DNA of 64,000 nt from DAOUBP01 sp964474695. GTDB taxonomy: Bacteria; Chloroflexota; Anaerolineae; CG2-30-64-16. Made by a program: the position numbers and the translations under genes. The DNA is taken from positions 96,039 through 160,038 of the forward strand of contig CAYYTK010000007.1 in the NCBI GenBank assembly GCA_964474695.1, written 5' to 3'. Positions 26,661-34,179 of this stretch are shown one piece after another (the first letter of the stretch is position 1; the number at the start of each line of letters is the position of its first letter). A model generated the notes under the pieces. It did no database searches. It was not told the origin of the DNA and saw only the letters and a list, made by a program, of their open reading frames with translations.

Positions 26661-27485
26661 TCAGGCGCTCGCCATGCTCACTAATGCGCGGAATGCCCGA
26701 TACGCTTCGGGCATGTCCGCGGCGGTGTACGCCACCTGTTTACCCGCCGGCCGGCGCGCGCCGGGCATGATCGCTGCCGCGTCGGCCATCTCCGAGCGGA
26801 TGAACTCGACTGTCACGGTGACAGGGGCTGCAATCCGGAAGGGTGCAGGCGCCTGGCCGGACACCGCCCGGCGGACCGCCCGCGCAGCCGCTTGCTCGAT
26901 CAGTTGCGCGGTGATCTCAGGGGGCAGACATTCGGCCGAGTTTCGACCGGTGGCGTGCTTGACCACTGCGGTTTCGACAGGCCCCAGCAGTGCGGCGGCT
27001 TCGGCGCAGGCGGTCTGATCGGCGGAGATCAGCACCACCGGCGCGCTGAAGTGGCCGCACACAGCCGCGTTCATGCCGATCTCGCCGACTGCTTCGCCGT
27101 TTAGCCAGACCCCATTTACCCGGGCGCTGGACCAGGTGTGATCCAGGATCGCGTCGGTGGCGCCCACCCGGGCGTGATAGCCGACGAAAAAGACCGCATC
27201 CACGCCGCTTTCCACTCCCTGCACCATCGAAAGCGGGCGAGGCGAGCCGGAATTGAGCCGCGCTCGGCTGTCGAGCAGTTCAATCAGGATGTTGCGGTTG
27301 TCCCAGTGCCCGTCGCTGACGACCACTTCGCCGGCGCCGCCCGCATACGCCCCGCGGATGGCCGCGTTGACATCCCCCGTCATCAGCCGGCGAAACCGGT
27401 CATATTCGGCGTGTGACGGGTTGGTCTGGTCGCTGTGCACCACCCCTGTGATCCCTTCCATATCTGCTGCAATCAGAATCTTCAT
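26661..27485 (-). CDS. M55 family D-aminopeptidase (DppA-like)
   Basis: 274 residues of the M55 family. The N-terminal Ala-Asp-Met-Glu-Gly-Ile-Thr-Gly motif (residues 7-14) supplies the zinc ligands Asp and Glu; Val-Ser-Asp-Gly-His and Gly-Tyr-His-Ala-Arg carry later metal and active-site residues. DppA of Bacillus releases D-Ala from short D-Ala peptides, so a role in turnover of D-amino-acid peptides is likely. It leads a two-gene operon with a GNAT enzyme. A TATACT -10 box on the minus strand (27528-27523) overlaps a plus-strand promoter. Confidence 0.88.
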   Translation of the reverse strand: MKILIAADMEGITGVVHSDQTNPSHAEYDRFRRLMTGDVNAAIRGAYAGGAGEVVVSDGHWDNRNILIELLDSRARLNSGSPRPLSMVQGVESGVDAVFFVGYHARVGATDAILDHTWSSARVNGVWLNGEAVGEIGMNAAVCGHFSAPVVLISADQTACAEAAALLGPVETAVVKHATGRNSAECLPPEITAQLIEQAAARAVRRAVSGQAPAPFRIAAPVTVTVEFIRSEMADAAAIMPGARRPAGKQVAYTAADMPEAYRAFRALVSMASA

Positions 27486-27497
27486 GCTTCACCTCTC

Positions 27498-27527
27498 TTG
27501 ACAAATGACCTGAGCGGGGCATAGTAT
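27498..27527 (+). promoter_or_regulatory. Promoter for the ComEC-like hydrolase gene, overlapping a divergent -10
   Basis: TTGACA (27498-27503) and TAGTAT (27522-27527) are 18 bp apart on the plus strand. The -10 region AGTATAC is nearly palindromic, so it also gives TATACT on the minus strand for dppA; the two promoters cannot be occupied at once. Confidence 0.6.
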
Positions 27528-27540
27528 ACGCTGTAGATTG

Positions 27541-27610
27541 TGAAACGCGAAACGTGGTGCGTGAAACGTGATGCGTGATGCGTGGTGCGTGGGGCGCGGT
27601 GAGCGGCGCG
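27541..27610. repeat. Low-complexity GTGATGCGTG-type repeat
   Basis: Imperfect units of 7-10 bp built from GAAACGTG, GTGATGC and GTGGTGC follow one another between the promoter and the hydrolase gene. Related tracts occur at 35521-35580, 51716-51766 and 53245-53270. Confidence 0.7.
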
Positions 27611-27656
27611 TGAGGGCGTCTCCGTTCGGAGATAGCAGGCGGTGCGAGGAGAGCCG

Positions 27657-28523
27657 ATGACCTGGCTGAAGCGAGCCTTCTCGGGCTGGCGGTGGGTGGC
27701 GGTGCTGGCTTTGCTGGCTGTTGTCGCGTGGCTGGCGTTGCGCGGCCTGCCCGATGGCAAGCTGCACGTCTACTTTCTGGATGTCGGCCAGGGGGATGCG
27801 ATCCTGGTGACGGCGCCTGATGGCCGGCAGATCCTGGTGGACGGTGGGCCGAATCCAACGGCGCTGCTCAACGAGCTCGGCGCGGTGCTGCCGTTCTGGG
27901 ACCGGAGCCTGGACCTGGTCGTGTTGACCCATCCGGATGCCGATCACATGACCGGCCTGGTTGCGCTGCTCCAGCGGTACAGCATTGGGCAGGTGCTGGA
28001 TGTCCCACGGTCGGACGTGGCGCAGAACGCCGGGCCCTGGTTGGAAGGCCTGCGCCGCGCGGCGGTCCCACGCAGCTATGCCCAACGCGGCAGCACCATT
28101 CCCGTGGGCGATCTACTGATCACCGTGCTTAACCCCGGCCCTGAGTCGTTGACCAGCACCGTCTTTGACGATAATAACAATGCTATCGTGCTGCGCCTGG
28201 ATTACGGGCGGATCAGCCTGTTGCTGACCGGTGACGCCGAGCGCGAGGCCGAGGATGCGTTGATGGCGGGCGGTGCGCCGGTGCGCGCCGATGTACTGAA
28301 GATCGGCCACCACGGCAGCAACGGCGCCACTTCGGCGGCTTTCGTGGCCGCAGTCAGTCCGCACCTGGCGATCATTTCGGTTGGCCGCGATAATGACTTC
28401 GGCCATCCTCATCCGGCCGTGTTGGAGCGCCTGGCCGGCATCGAAGTGCTGCGGACCGATCTGAACGGGCGCATCGAGGTGGCGAGCGATGGGAGGACGA
28501 TGTGGACAAGAACCGAGCGCTAG
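27657..28523 (+). CDS. ComEC-like metallo-beta-lactamase hydrolase
   Basis: 288 residues: one N-terminal membrane anchor (about 8-28), then an intact ComEC/Rec2 C-terminal-type metallo-beta-lactamase domain. Leu-Pro-Asp-Gly-Lys-Leu-His-Val-Tyr-Phe-Leu-Asp-Val-Gly-Gln-Gly-Asp begins the domain near 34. The metal-binding Thr-His-Pro-Asp-Ala-Asp-His is at about 95-101. Leu-Thr-Gly-Asp-Ala-Glu and Lys-Ile-Gly-His-His-Gly-Ser follow later. The family is thought to cut the non-imported DNA strand. The ATG at 27657 has an AGGAGA box. It may complement the neighbouring ComEC, whose own domain is degenerate. Confidence 0.9.
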   Translation: MTWLKRAFSGWRWVAVLALLAVVAWLALRGLPDGKLHVYFLDVGQGDAILVTAPDGRQILVDGGPNPTALLNELGAVLPFWDRSLDLVVLTHPDADHMTGLVALLQRYSIGQVLDVPRSDVAQNAGPWLEGLRRAAVPRSYAQRGSTIPVGDLLITVLNPGPESLTSTVFDDNNNAIVLRLDYGRISLLLTGDAEREAEDALMAGGAPVRADVLKIGHHGSNGATSAAFVAAVSPHLAIISVGRDNDFGHPHPAVLERLAGIEVLRTDLNGRIEVASDGRTMWTRTER

Positions 28524-28537
28524 GATAGGGGTGCGAG

Positions 28538-28948
28538 ATGCGGCTACTGATGTTTATGGCGCAGCGTTTCTGGTGGAGGTCCTATTCCAAAACGCTGGAA
28601 GATGTCGAGGACGTGCAGGTGGAGGAGACCGTAACCGAGGCGGCAGTGATCTTCATGCAGGTGGAGGCGAAGGATGCCGCGGTGCGCGAGGACGTCTTCC
28701 GTAAGGCGCTGAAGAATATCAAGTGGCTGGCCAACAAGCGCGGCCTGACACGCGTCGTCCTGCACTCGTTTACGCACCTGGGCGGCGAGAACGCGGAGCC
28801 GGAGTTTGCGGCCGCGCTGATCACCGAGCTGGCCGACCGCCTGCGCGCCACAGGCTATGAGGCCCGGATCACACCGTTCGGCTACTTCAACGAATGGGAG
28901 CTTAAAGTATACGGCGAGAGCCTGGGGAAGGTGTGGAAGGAGGTGTAG
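28538..28948 (+). CDS. Free-standing archaeal-type threonyl-tRNA synthetase editing domain
   Basis: 136 residues that match the N-terminal editing domain of archaeal threonyl-tRNA synthetases (tRNA-Thr_ED, a D-aminoacyl-tRNA deacylase-like fold). The pattern runs from a beta strand at the N-terminus, through Leu-His-Ser-Phe-Thr-His-Leu-Gly-Gly near 80-88, to Thr-Pro-Phe-Gly-Tyr-Phe-Asn-Glu-Trp-Glu-Leu-Lys near 112-123. In archaea the domain hydrolyses Ser-tRNA(Thr). Here there is no synthetase part. It lies 14 bp downstream of the hydrolase gene and converges with tsaD. The call is by motif recognition; the substrate is unproven. Confidence 0.8.
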   Translation: MRLLMFMAQRFWWRSYSKTLEDVEDVQVEETVTEAAVIFMQVEAKDAAVREDVFRKALKNIKWLANKRGLTRVVLHSFTHLGGENAEPEFAAALITELADRLRATGYEARITPFGYFNEWELKVYGESLGKVWKEV

Positions 28949-28990
28949 CCGGCGCAGCGCGGATGCCGCAGGGACATCTCAGCGGCGGGT

Positions 28991-30070
28991 TCAGCCTGCC
29001 AGCTCCAACTTCAGATTAGGCTCCACATCGAAATCCAGCGCCGCCGGTCCATCGCTTCGCAGCCGATGATAGGCGGCCGCGCCGATCATTGCGGCATTGT
29101 CGGTGCACAAGAAAAAGGGTGGGATGGAGACCGGCACAGGCAGGCGCGCGGCCGCGGCCGCGCGCAGCGCCTGATTGGCCGCGACCCCGCCGCAGACGCA
29201 GATCCTGGCCACGCCGAACTCCCGCGCGGCGTCCGCCGTTTTGCTCACCAACACGTCGACTACGGCCGCCTGAAAGCTTGCCGCAAGGTCAGCAACAGGC
29301 AGGCCGGCTGTTTCACTGCCCAGTTCGCGCACCTGGCGCAGCACGGCGGTCTTGAGTCCGCTGAAGCTGAAGTTGTAGCGATGCTCAGCCTGGGTCGCGG
29401 GGCTGGTTAACCCGCGCGGAAAGGGGAATGCGGCCGGATTCCCGCCTTCGGCGGCCTTCTGGATCGCGGGGCCGCCGGGGTAGCTCAGCCCTAACAGGCG
29501 TGCCACCTTGTCGAACGCCTCGCCCGCCGCGTCGTCCAGCGTCGCGCCCAGCCGTTCATAGTGGCCGTGATCGCGCATCAGGATCAGCTCGGTGTGACCG
29601 CCGGAGACGATCAGCACCAACAGGGGAAATGCCCGGCCTGCCGCATCCAGCGCAGCCAGGCTGGGCCGGGTGATCGCCGCGGGGTCGATCTTGCCGCCCT
29701 CGTCCAACCAGTTGGAATAGAGGTGCCCCTCCATGTGGTTGACCGCGACCAGAGGCAGGCCCTGCCCCCACGCGATCGCCTTGGCTGCGTTCACTCCTAC
29801 CAACAGCGATCCTGCCAGCCCAGGCCCGCGCGTCACCGCCAGGGCGGTCAGGTCATCCCAACTCGTGCCTGCGTCGGACATGGCGCGCGCGATCACCGGC
29901 ACGATGTCGAACATGTGCTGCCGCGAGGCGATCTCGGGGAAGACGCCGCCATAGGGGCGGTGCAGCTCGATCTGCGACGCGACGAAATTGGAGCGGATGC
30001 GATGTCCGTCCTCGATGACCGCCGCGGCGGTTTCATCGCATGATGTTTCGATAGCCAGAATCAAACTCAT
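28991..30070 (-). CDS. tsaD: tRNA N6-adenosine threonylcarbamoyltransferase TsaD
   Basis: 359 residues of the Kae1/TsaD/Gcp family. The N-terminal Leu-Ala-Ile-Glu-Thr-Ser-Cys-Asp-Glu-Thr motif is present, metal-binding His112 and His116 lie in His-Met-Glu-Gly-His, and Val-Ser-Gly-Gly-His-Thr-Glu and the C-terminal Asp-Asn-Ala-Ala-Met-Ile-Gly are intact. With TsaB and TsaE it places the threonylcarbamoyl group on A37 of ANN-decoding tRNAs. The ATG at 30070 fits the family start; the longer frame to 30109 does not. It ends a six-gene minus operon and lies 4 bp after the Nudix gene. Confidence 0.95.
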   Translation of the reverse strand: MSLILAIETSCDETAAAVIEDGHRIRSNFVASQIELHRPYGGVFPEIASRQHMFDIVPVIARAMSDAGTSWDDLTALAVTRGPGLAGSLLVGVNAAKAIAWGQGLPLVAVNHMEGHLYSNWLDEGGKIDPAAITRPSLAALDAAGRAFPLLVLIVSGGHTELILMRDHGHYERLGATLDDAAGEAFDKVARLLGLSYPGGPAIQKAAEGGNPAAFPFPRGLTSPATQAEHRYNFSFSGLKTAVLRQVRELGSETAGLPVADLAASFQAAVVDVLVSKTADAAREFGVARICVCGGVAANQALRAAAAARLPVPVSIPPFFLCTDNAAMIGAAAYHRLRSDGPAALDFDVEPNLKLELAG

Positions 30071-30074
30071 CGAC

Positions 30075-30779
30075 CTATCTCGCCTCCTGCCATGCCAACC
30101 ATTGGGCATAGAAGAACGCGCTGCCGCCGGGAGCCAGCAGTGTTTCCGCGGGCAGCGATTGCCCGATGATTTGCGCCCCCATCGCGGACAGCTCGCCGAG
30201 CGGCCGCGGTACGGCGTAGGTATGGAGCAGTATCTCCTGGTCCAACAGGATCAATCCGTGCATTTCCGCCGATGGCGCCGGCTCGCCGAGCGCAGCGGCT
30301 CGAAACACCGCGTTAACCATCGTCACCGGCGTCAGCTCCCGCCTGGGCCCGCGGCGCAGGTTGAAGACCGCCCTCCACACCAGCAAGGGGCGCACCGGCT
30401 CAGTCCAGCGATAGGCGATCGGGGATGGCGGGGCATCTTCCTGGCAGAAGTAGGTGACCGCGCTGTCGCCCAGCGAAATCGCAACGCAGGCCTCCTCTAC
30501 GGCTTCGCGTGCGACAGCCTGTGTCCAGTTTTCGCCTGGGTCGAGGTGTCCCCCGATGCCCGTAAATGCAGCGATGTCTGTGCGGCCCCGCGCGCCCAAC
30601 GGGATCGCGCGCGGCTCCAGCCCGAACACCAGCTTGTTGCGCCAGGTGAGAATCAAACCGGTGCTCAGTTCCGCGGCCGGCCCGCCCAGCTCAGCCAAAT
30701 CCAGGCCGTTTCCCTTAATCAAGGCCGGCGTTTCGCCGATCATCTCGCTGTAGTCATCCACTATCCCGTCATCCATCAT
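30075..30779 (-). CDS. Nudix hydrolase domain protein
   Basis: 234 residues. The Nudix box reads Gly-Gly-His-Leu-Asp-Pro-Gly-Glu ... Arg-Glu-Ala-Val-Glu-Glu-Ala-Cys-Val near 75-99, so the catalytic Arg-Glu and Glu-Glu are present while the final Gly is replaced by Cys. The family hydrolyses nucleoside diphosphates linked to another moiety; the substrate is unknown. Flanking regions are longer than in small Nudix enzymes. It is cotranscribed with rnhA (36 bp) and tsaD (4 bp). Confidence 0.8.
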   Translation of the reverse strand: MMDDGIVDDYSEMIGETPALIKGNGLDLAELGGPAAELSTGLILTWRNKLVFGLEPRAIPLGARGRTDIAAFTGIGGHLDPGENWTQAVAREAVEEACVAISLGDSAVTYFCQEDAPPSPIAYRWTEPVRPLLVWRAVFNLRRGPRRELTPVTMVNAVFRAAALGEPAPSAEMHGLILLDQEILLHTYAVPRPLGELSAMGAQIIGQSLPAETLLAPGGSAFFYAQWLAWQEAR

Positions 30780-30815
30780 GCTATCTCACCATTGCACTAT
30801 CTTACTGGCGCACTA

Positions 30816-31322
30816 TTACACCGGCACGGAAGCTTCCGCTTCCTCCAGGTCAGGCTTGCTCCGCACACCCATGGTGTTCAACGCCGACACGGCGAGCTGG
30901 TCCGCACGCTCATTGAACGCATCCCCGGCGTGACCCCTGACCCAGTGCCAAGTGATGCGGTGCGGCTTGATGGCCGCGTTGAGCGCCTGCCATAGATCGC
31001 GGTTTTTCACCGGCTGTTTCGTTTGCGTGCGTGGATCGTAGCGCAGCCAGCCGTTGCGCAGCCAGCCGGACATCCACTCGGTCATACCTCGCTTCAGGTA
31101 ATCGGAGTCGGTGTAGATCTCCACCACGCACGGCCGCGTCAACGCCTGAAACGCGGCGACTGCAGCGCGCAGCTCCATACGGTTGTTGGTGGTCAGCGAC
31201 GCGCCCCCTTGCAGCACCTTCTCGTGCGGCCCGAAGCGCAAGATCGCGGCCCACCCGCCGGGGCCAGGATTGCCGGAGCACGCGCCGTCGGTGTGGATGA
31301 TTACAGGGATGGGGTCAGCCAA
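30816..31322 (-). CDS. rnhA: Ribonuclease HI
   Basis: 168 residues. All four catalytic acidic residues are visible: Asp in His-Thr-Asp-Gly-Ala-Cys-Ser-Gly-Asn, Glu in Asn-Arg-Met-Glu-Leu-Arg, Asp in Tyr-Thr-Asp-Ser-Asp-Tyr and Asp in the C-terminal Asn-Glu-Arg-Ala-Asp. The basic protrusion (Arg-Gly-Met-Thr ... Trp-Leu-Arg-Asn-Gly-Trp) is present. The enzyme removes RNA from RNA-DNA hybrids. I choose a TTG start at 31322, eight bases after GGAG (31334-31331), because no ATG lies near the conserved N-terminus. It follows acyP by 17 bp. Confidence 0.93.
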   Translation of the reverse strand: MADPIPVIIHTDGACSGNPGPGGWAAILRFGPHEKVLQGGASLTTNNRMELRAAVAAFQALTRPCVVEIYTDSDYLKRGMTEWMSGWLRNGWLRYDPRTQTKQPVKNRDLWQALNAAIKPHRITWHWVRGHAGDAFNERADQLAVSALNTMGVRSKPDLEEAEASVPV

Positions 31323-31339
31323 GAGCGATACTCCGTGGG

Positions 31340-31615
31340 TCAGCGCACCCGGAATCTGGGTTCGGGTGGTGCATCTGCCGGTGTCATGATCTCCACGCTC
31401 GTCACATCCGCCATCGGCGGCCCCTGGTAGCACCACATCAACATCGCGTCCACCTTGGCCTCCGGCCCTTCGAACAGCGCCTCCACAGCGCCATCCCACC
31501 GGTTGTGCACCCAGCCGGTCAGGCCCAGGGCGACCGCCGCGTGCTGGCAACTGCCGCGAAAACCCACCCCCTGCACCCGGCCCCTGATCACGACCTGGAT
31601 TCGTTTGTCTGCCAT
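31340..31615 (-). CDS. acyP: Acylphosphatase
   Basis: 91 residues, the usual length. Gly-Arg-Val-Gln-Gly-Val-Gly-Phe-Arg-Gly carries the catalytic Arg near residue 20, and Val-His-Asn-Arg-Trp-Asp-Gly carries the catalytic Asn near 38. It hydrolyses acyl phosphates such as acetyl phosphate and carbamoyl phosphate. It sits in the tsaD operon; carbamoyl chemistry links it loosely to TsaD, but acylphosphatases are common next to unrelated genes. Confidence 0.95.
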   Translation of the reverse strand: MADKRIQVVIRGRVQGVGFRGSCQHAAVALGLTGWVHNRWDGAVEALFEGPEAKVDAMLMWCYQGPPMADVTSVEIMTPADAPPEPRFRVR

Positions 31616-31650
31616 GTTTATCTTGTCACCGTTTTCGTGAGCATTCGAGG

Positions 31651-31706
31651 GTGGGCATGGCCTCGCGCCTGCCCCGCCAGGGCGACCGCAAGGGTGCGCC
31701 CCCTAC
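31651..31706. repeat. GC-rich double-hairpin repeat
   Basis: Two adjacent imperfect hairpins, GGGCA...TGCCC (31653-31674) and GGGCGACC...GCGCCC (31680-31700), end in CCCCTAC. The type is like the short GC-rich intergenic repeats common in Chloroflexota and cyanobacteria. It supplies the stop codon of the asparaginase gene and occupies most of the 87-bp gap to acyP. Only one copy is seen in the window. Confidence 0.5.
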
Positions 31707-32647
31707 GAGTCACCCACCTTGAGCGCAGCGACCGCGTCCGGCATCCCTTCGCTGCGATATGCGTGCGCCAGATAGGGCGTGCTATGTGCGAAACCGATCT
31801 GCCCGGCTGGCGAGATGCAGATCACGCCGCCCAGGCCATCTACCCGGTGGCGGAAATACGCGATGGCCACCCTGGCCGCGGTCATCGCATCGCCCAACAG
31901 GGCGATCTGGTCCACCGTGGTTTTGGCCAGGACGGTCTTCATGATTTGTTCGCCCCAGCCCGTGCACGCGGCTGCGCCCACATGATTGTCGGCGTAGAAG
32001 CCGCACCCGATGAGGGGCGTGTCACCCACACGGCCCGGGTGTTTGAAGAATGTGCCGCCGGTGGAGTTGCCCACCGCCAGGTCGCCTGCCGCATCAAGTG
32101 CGATTGCGCCCACGGTGTCGGTGCCAGCGCGGCCGGCAGCGCCGAACGCGCTCGGCTCAGCGCTGCCGGCCCCAGCGTTCTCGAGGTCCATCCTGCGTCT
32201 TGCTTCCCACAATGCCTGCTCGCGTTCCACGATCAACGCAGCCGGTTCGCACAACGGGATCCCCGCTGCTGCTGCGAATCGTTCAGCGCCTTCGCCGGTT
32301 AGAAAGACGTGGGGGCTGTCGTGCAGCACGCGTCGAGCCAGGGTGATGGGGTTGGCCACCCGTTTCACCGATGCGACTGCGCCGGCCATCAATGTGCGGC
32401 CGTCCATCATGCCTGCGTCCAACTCCACAACACCATCCGCGTTCAGGTGCGAGCCGGCGCCGGCATCAAATACCGAATGGTCTTCCATCACGCGTACAGC
32501 GGCTTCTACAGCATCCAGGGCCGCACCGCCGCGCGCCAGGATGGCCCAGCCCGCCTCGACCGCGGCTCGGCAACCCGCCTCATGACCGGCGTGCAGTGTG
32601 GGGGGAATGTCCCACGCGCCGCCGTGAACAATGATTCCTATCGCCAT
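31703..32647 (-). CDS. Isoaspartyl peptidase/L-asparaginase (Ntn hydrolase)
   Basis: 314 residues of the asparaginase_2 family. The N-terminal Ile-Val-His-Gly-Gly-Ala-Trp is typical. The precursor is expected to cleave itself before the nucleophile Thr in Gly-Thr-Asp-Thr-Val-Gly-Ala-Ile-Ala-Leu-Asp (about residue 180), giving two chains. Gly-Asn-Ser-Thr-Gly-Gly and Gly-Asp-Thr-Pro-Leu-Ile-Gly-Cys-Gly support substrate and product binding. It degrades isoaspartyl dipeptides and L-asparagine. It follows the Mth938 gene by 15 bp; its end is formed by a short repeat. Confidence 0.92.
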   Translation of the reverse strand: MAIGIIVHGGAWDIPPTLHAGHEAGCRAAVEAGWAILARGGAALDAVEAAVRVMEDHSVFDAGAGSHLNADGVVELDAGMMDGRTLMAGAVASVKRVANPITLARRVLHDSPHVFLTGEGAERFAAAAGIPLCEPAALIVEREQALWEARRRMDLENAGAGSAEPSAFGAAGRAGTDTVGAIALDAAGDLAVGNSTGGTFFKHPGRVGDTPLIGCGFYADNHVGAAACTGWGEQIMKTVLAKTTVDQIALLGDAMTAARVAIAYFRHRVDGLGGVICISPAGQIGFAHSTPYLAHAYRSEGMPDAVAALKVGDS

Positions 32648-32662
32648 GGCAGCACCTTGCGC

Positions 32663-33025
32663 TCAACAGGTAATATGAAACAAGCCGAGCACCTTGCCTT
32701 CGGCTTCGTTCCAGCGTTTGATTGCCTCGGGCGTGGGGCTTAGTTCAACTTTGCAGCCCTTCTTTTCCAGGAATTCCGCGGCCTGGGGCGAAAGCTCCAC
32801 CTGGCCTTCCTGGCCCGTGCCGATGATCAAGGCCTCGGCCTTGTCGCGATGGAGCTCCATGATCTCAGCCAGGCTGAGGATGTGAGAAGTGCCGTAGACT
32901 GCCTTGGAGAGCTGCTTGTTGCGCTTGCGGACCTTGCCGCTGAGCCGAATGACGATGTCGTGCTCGTAGCGTTTGCCTTCTACCGTGATGCTGCCGAACC
33001 ATGTGTCTTCGATTTTGGGCCTCAT
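32663..33025 (-). CDS. Mth938-like domain protein
   Basis: 120 residues matching the Mth938/NDUFAF3 (DUF498) family: an N-terminal Ile-x-x-Thr-Trp-Phe-Gly-Ser-Ile-Thr-Val, a central Ala-Leu-Ile-Ile-Gly-Thr-Gly-Gln, and Leu-Ser-Pro-Thr-Pro-Glu-Ala near the end. A relative in mitochondria assembles complex I; bacterial function is unclear. It leads a six-gene minus operon (Mth938, asparaginase, acyP, rnhA, Nudix, tsaD) with a good promoter upstream. Confidence 0.85.
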   Translation of the reverse strand: MRPKIEDTWFGSITVEGKRYEHDIVIRLSGKVRKRNKQLSKAVYGTSHILSLAEIMELHRDKAEALIIGTGQEGQVELSPQAAEFLEKKGCKVELSPTPEAIKRWNEAEGKVLGLFHITC

Positions 33026-33064
33026 GGCTTACCTCTGCTAAACCACGCGGGATTCTATAGGTCG

Positions 33065-33093
33065 ATTCTAACATAATGCATGGTTTGCGGCAA
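33065..33093 (-). promoter_or_regulatory. Promoter of the Mth938-tsaD operon
   Basis: On the minus strand TTGCCG (33093-33088) and TAGAAT (33070-33065) are 17 bp apart, leaving a leader of about 30 bases. Confidence 0.6.
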
Positions 33094-33148
33094 TCTGGCT
33101 GCCCGGCAGCAAACGGCCGGCCATTCTCAGGGAACAGCGAATTCGTGA

Positions 33149-33176
33149 TTGCACTTACGGCATTGGGTGATATAAT
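33149..33176 (+). promoter_or_regulatory. Promoter for degV
   Basis: TTGCAC (33149-33154) and a perfect TATAAT (33171-33176) are 16 bp apart, about 110 bp upstream of the degV start. Confidence 0.7.
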
Positions 33177-33296
33177 GGTGTAGTTTTGTAGTGTTGAGCG
33201 ACGGTTGCGCACTTCTGGCATTTCTTGCTCTGGCCATAGAATCTGTCGCTTGCCCTTTTGATGTTTTGTCCGCTTCTAAATGTTCTGGGAGGTCCC

Positions 33297-34142
33297 ATGA
33301 AAAGCGTGCGCATTGTCGCTGATAGCGGTTGCGACCTGCCGCCGGCGCTGGCTGCTCAATACGAGATTACACTGGTGCCGGTTTTTGTGCGGTTCGGGCA
33401 GGAGTCGATCTCCAGCGACGAGTTGACCAATGACGATTTCTGGCGGCGCGTCGATACTTCAGGTCAAGCCCCCGGCACCTCTTCTCCTGCTCCAGGCACC
33501 TTCTATCGCGCCTTTCAGAAGCTGGTGACTGCCGGTCACGATGTGATTTGCATGACACTGCCCAGCCGGGCCAGCGGCACCTACAATGCCGCGTGGGCGG
33601 CTGCGCAGGAGTTCGGCGAGCAGGTGCGCGTGGTAGACACCGGCTCGTTTTCTCTGGGCATGGGCTTGCAGGTGTTAGCGGCAGCCAAAGAAGCTTTGGC
33701 CGGCCGCAGCGCAGAGGTAATCCAGCAAGCTGCCGAGAATCTGCGGTTGCGCACTTCGATGTTCTTTGTGCTGGATACCCTGGAGTGGGTGCGTCGCGGC
33801 GGGCGACTGGATCTCATTATTCCGGTTATCGATCGTTTGGCTCGGACCCTGCGGATTAGACCTGTGCTGGAAATGACTAACGGCGAGTTTCGACTGCTAG
33901 GCGTTGCCCGTTCAAGCCACGCCGCGTTGCAGAGGTTGGAGGACGAAGTGCGGGCCCGGCTGCCGGCGGCCGCGCTGGGGGCAGCCTATACGCGGGGTTG
34001 CGAAGCGGTGTTTGAGCTGGTTGAGCGGGTCGCCGCGTTAACCAACAAGGCTGCCACAGAGGTCATGTTGGCCGAGGTCGGGCCGGCATTTGCTGCGCAC
34101 GCGGGGCCTCGAGCGATGGGTGCAGCCGTAATTCGTGAATAG
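33297..34142 (+). CDS. degV: DegV family fatty-acid-binding protein
   Basis: 281 residues. The N-terminal Ile-Val-Ala-Asp-Ser-Gly-Cys-Asp-Leu-Pro and the Thr-Ser-Ser-Pro-Ala-Pro-Gly segment that caps a bound acyl carboxylate are present. Leu-Glu-Trp-Val-Arg-Arg-Gly-Gly-Arg near 163 and Arg-Pro-Val-Leu-Glu near 188 are typical. DegV/FakB proteins bind fatty acids, in some bacteria for phosphorylation by FakA; no fakA is in this window. The ATG at 33297 follows GGGAGG. Confidence 0.9.
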   Translation: MKSVRIVADSGCDLPPALAAQYEITLVPVFVRFGQESISSDELTNDDFWRRVDTSGQAPGTSSPAPGTFYRAFQKLVTAGHDVICMTLPSRASGTYNAAWAAAQEFGEQVRVVDTGSFSLGMGLQVLAAAKEALAGRSAEVIQQAAENLRLRTSMFFVLDTLEWVRRGGRLDLIIPVIDRLARTLRIRPVLEMTNGEFRLLGVARSSHAALQRLEDEVRARLPAAALGAAYTRGCEAVFELVERVAALTNKAATEVMLAEVGPAFAAHAGPRAMGAAVIRE

Positions 34143-34179
34143 GCTGGACCGATTTTCTGTTGACGATGGAGGACACGCA

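Noticed and set aside
27541..27610. CRISPR array
   Set aside because: The repeat units are 7-10 bp, imperfect and have no spacers.
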